Source: Promicromonospora sp. AC04 (GTDB taxonomy: Bacteria; Actinomycetota; Actinomycetes; Actinomycetales; Cellulomonadaceae). Taken from it: a DNA stretch of 64,000 nt. Positions 62,554 through 64,000 of this stretch are shown here, one piece after another (position 1 is the first letter of the stretch; the number at the start of each line of letters is the position of its first letter). A model generated the notes under the pieces. The model saw nothing but the letters and a program-made list of their open reading frames with translations. It ran no database searches and had not been told where the DNA came from. The translations under genes were made by a program, and so were the position numbers. The stretch is from positions 1,054,001 to 1,118,000 of the forward strand of contig NZ_QBUG01000001.1 of assembly GCF_003058225.1 (NCBI RefSeq), in the 5' to 3' direction.

Positions 62554-62738
62554 CCCGGGAGGCTACCCACGCCAGCCTATGCGAGCCCTTAGGCAATCGG
62601 GTGAACGTCGTAGACCGGGCTCTGCATCCTCACACAACCGCGAGGAGGGCTCACTCGCATGCACCCCGAGGCGACCTCCCGAGCCGTCCCTCGGAATCGT
62701 CGCCACCCCGCCACCCTTCCGTCGCTACGCTTACGGCC

Positions 62739-63299
62739 ATGGTGCGCGACTGGTCGATCCCTGTGGACGTCGTCTCCCCGCCAAGCGTCGTCGACTGGGT
62801 GACCGCCATCGGCACGCTCGCCGCCGTCGGAGTCGCCGTATGGGTTGCGTGGCGAGAGCAGAAGCACGGCCGGGAGGACCGCGAGGAGAGACGCAGGGAG
62901 AATCGGCAGGCGCAAGCCTCCCTGGTCAACGCGTGGATTGGTACGTTCCTTCGAACCGGCGACCCTCGGGACGACATGATGGGGTCCTACGTGGTTCACA
63001 ACGGATCGACAGCCCCCATCTACGAGTTCCGCGCCATCCTTCCGGCGGGCTTCGCGGGCATGAAGCCTTACCACACGAGCCCAATCATGCTGGTGCCGAC
63101 CGAAAGGCCGCGTGACTTGGGGTTCGAAGCAGAACCAGTGGAATTCTCAAGTGACGCCCCGGTCGAAATAACGTTCCGGGACGCGGCGGGAATATGGTGG
63201 CGCCGCACCACAGATGGCCTCTTGCGAGAGCTCGCGGGCAGACCAGAAGAGGACGCTGACGAGGTGGAAGCAACCCCTACGGGGTCCGCCGATTCGTGA
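62739..63299 (+). CDS. hypothetical protein with N-terminal membrane span
   Basis: 186 residues from ATG 62739 (MVRDWSIPVDVVSPPSVVDW); GTG 62742 and a longer open frame from 62601 are alternatives. One membrane helix (VTAIGTLAAVGVAVWVAWRE, about 21-40) is followed by a charged, probably coiled-coil segment (KHGREDREERRRENRQAQ) and a beta-rich domain (GSYVVHNGSTAPIYEFRAIL, VEITFRDAAGIWWRRTTDGL). Proteins with this span-coil-domain layout are common in accessory regions, often unnamed. No catalytic motif is seen. Confidence 0.65.
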   Translation: MVRDWSIPVDVVSPPSVVDWVTAIGTLAAVGVAVWVAWREQKHGREDREERRRENRQAQASLVNAWIGTFLRTGDPRDDMMGSYVVHNGSTAPIYEFRAILPAGFAGMKPYHTSPIMLVPTERPRDLGFEAEPVEFSSDAPVEITFRDAAGIWWRRTTDGLLRELAGRPEEDADEVEATPTGSADS

Positions 63300-63543
63300 T
63301 ATCGAGCGGCTCAGAATCCACGTTGCGAGGTCCAGAACGACGGCGTTGATCTACGAGCACGTCATGCCTAGAACTTCGACGTTCGGTTGCCGCCACGGCA
63401 CGCGCAACTTGGATACGCGCACCGTGTGCTCGCACACACGCTGCGACACGTCGACGCGAGTCTCAATGAGGACGTGGTCGCCGCTGATCCACCGACGATC
63501 GTGATACCCCGCTCTCGCGCCGCGACGCGAGTTATGCCAGCAG

Positions 63544-64000
63544 CTACACAGCCCCCTGGTAGTTTGCGGCCGGAAAGACAGGTGTAGCGCGCCTCCAATA
63601 GGCGGTGTAGTCGACAGCCGGCATGGGAACGGCCAGAGCTGTTCCTGGATCGTCGATCCCGAGAATGACTCGAGCTGTCGGCAGGACGTAGCCGGAGCGC
63701 AGCGCCGGAAGAACGAGATGTCGGTCGTGGAGAGGCTTGCGGTCGAGACGATGCATGAACCGCACTTCAACGTTTTGCACGCCATCGAGAACTGACGAGA
63801 TGCTGCCCGGAAAGTTGGCGCGTTCACGGTCGTCGCTCACGAGGAGCCTAAGTCGGGCAGTCGTCGACGGCTGGAGGAGATCAAGGAACTCGCGAACCCG
63901 TGACGGCTCGGCGAGAAGATATCGATCAACCCAGAAAGCGTTCTCGGCTCCTACCAGGAGATCGGCGAACCGATGGACGGATTCGGCGAGCGAGCCGGGC
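63544..64000 (-). CDS. hypothetical protein, possibly PLD-like C-terminal region (5' end cut by window edge)
   Basis: The frame is open from the right edge to TGA at 63544 (151 residues visible). It reads SVHRFADLLVGAENAFWVDR, LLQPSTTARLRLLVSDDRER, VLDGVQNVEVRFMHRLDRKP, then LHDRHLVLPALRSGYVLPTA. The H-D-R-x-x-V pattern after a strand such as VEVRFM resembles the second half of phospholipase-D-like proteins found in some restriction and defence loci, but the full HKD motif is not visible. The start is outside the window. The 244 bases between this stop and the preceding gene (63300-63543) show nothing I can name. Confidence 0.55.
   Translation of the reverse strand, partial: PGSLAESVHRFADLLVGAENAFWVDRYLLAEPSRVREFLDLLQPSTTARLRLLVSDDRERANFPGSISSVLDGVQNVEVRFMHRLDRKPLHDRHLVLPALRSGYVLPTARVILGIDDPGTALAVPMPAVDYTAYWRRATPVFPAANYQGAV

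Overview
The window reads as a chromosomal segment of a high-GC Gram-positive bacterium of the Actinomycetota, most likely order Micrococcales (Cellulomonadaceae/Promicromonosporaceae-like). This is inferred from very GC-rich third codon positions, frequent GTG starts, many stop/start overlaps of the ATGA, GTGA or TGATG type, and several actinobacterial signatures: a sigE-rseA-htrA-tatB block next to a divergent O-methyltransferase, a DUF3117 gene, an actinobacterial DapD and a FolP2-like protein. I found no rRNA, tRNA or CRISPR array.

Positions 1-12,100: one long minus-strand nucleoside uptake and salvage operon. It encodes a BMP-family lipoprotein, a fused ABC ATPase, two permeases, cytidine deaminase, thymidine phosphorylase, a 37-residue candidate small ORF, a C39-like protein and adenosine deaminase (cut by the left edge). 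Upstream lie an M20 amidohydrolase and a mannose-1-phosphate guanylyltransferase-like gene. Positions 12,226-15,903: a plus-strand succinate dehydrogenase operon sdhCDAB with a candidate CRP/GlxR-type site and a terminator. Positions 15,892-27,000: conserved housekeeping genes, namely a YihY-type membrane protein, 2'-5' RNA ligase, trpS, tatB, htrA, an anti-sigma factor, sigE, an O-methyltransferase with an apparent ATC start, DUF3117, a FolP2-like protein, a LOG-like protein, dapE and dapD.

Positions 27,000-51,200: transport and accessory functions. These are a lytic-transglycosylase-like protein, a peptide-type ABC importer (fused ATPases, an oversized DppB, a binding lipoprotein), a cold-shock protein with a long tail, a GGCT-like protein, two acetyltransferases, a BCCT transporter, an AfsR/SARP-type regulator facing a DrrAB-type exporter, a secreted trypsin, a CPBP membrane protein, and a MarR-controlled redox pair (LLM flavoprotein plus NADP/F420-reductase-like protein). 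Two hydrolases follow. Several strong inverted repeats punctuate this part.

Positions 51,200-64,000: a patchy, gene-poor and partly decayed region. An APH-like kinase gene sits between imperfect 20-bp terminal inverted repeats flanked by CTAG duplications, with a decayed serine-recombinase fragment but no transposase. Also present are a WYL regulator divergent from a glyoxalase-fold gene, a LysE exporter, a secreted sugar isomerase fused to an F5/8-type module, a GNAT, an MFS permease, a SLOG-like gene broken by one in-frame TAA, a glycosyltransferase tail fragment, and unrecognised genes running off the right edge. I did not identify a complete new multi-gene system. The best leads are the transposase-less APH element, the ATC start, the interrupted SLOG gene, the small ORF and C39-like protein in the nucleoside operon, and the secreted isomerase fusion.
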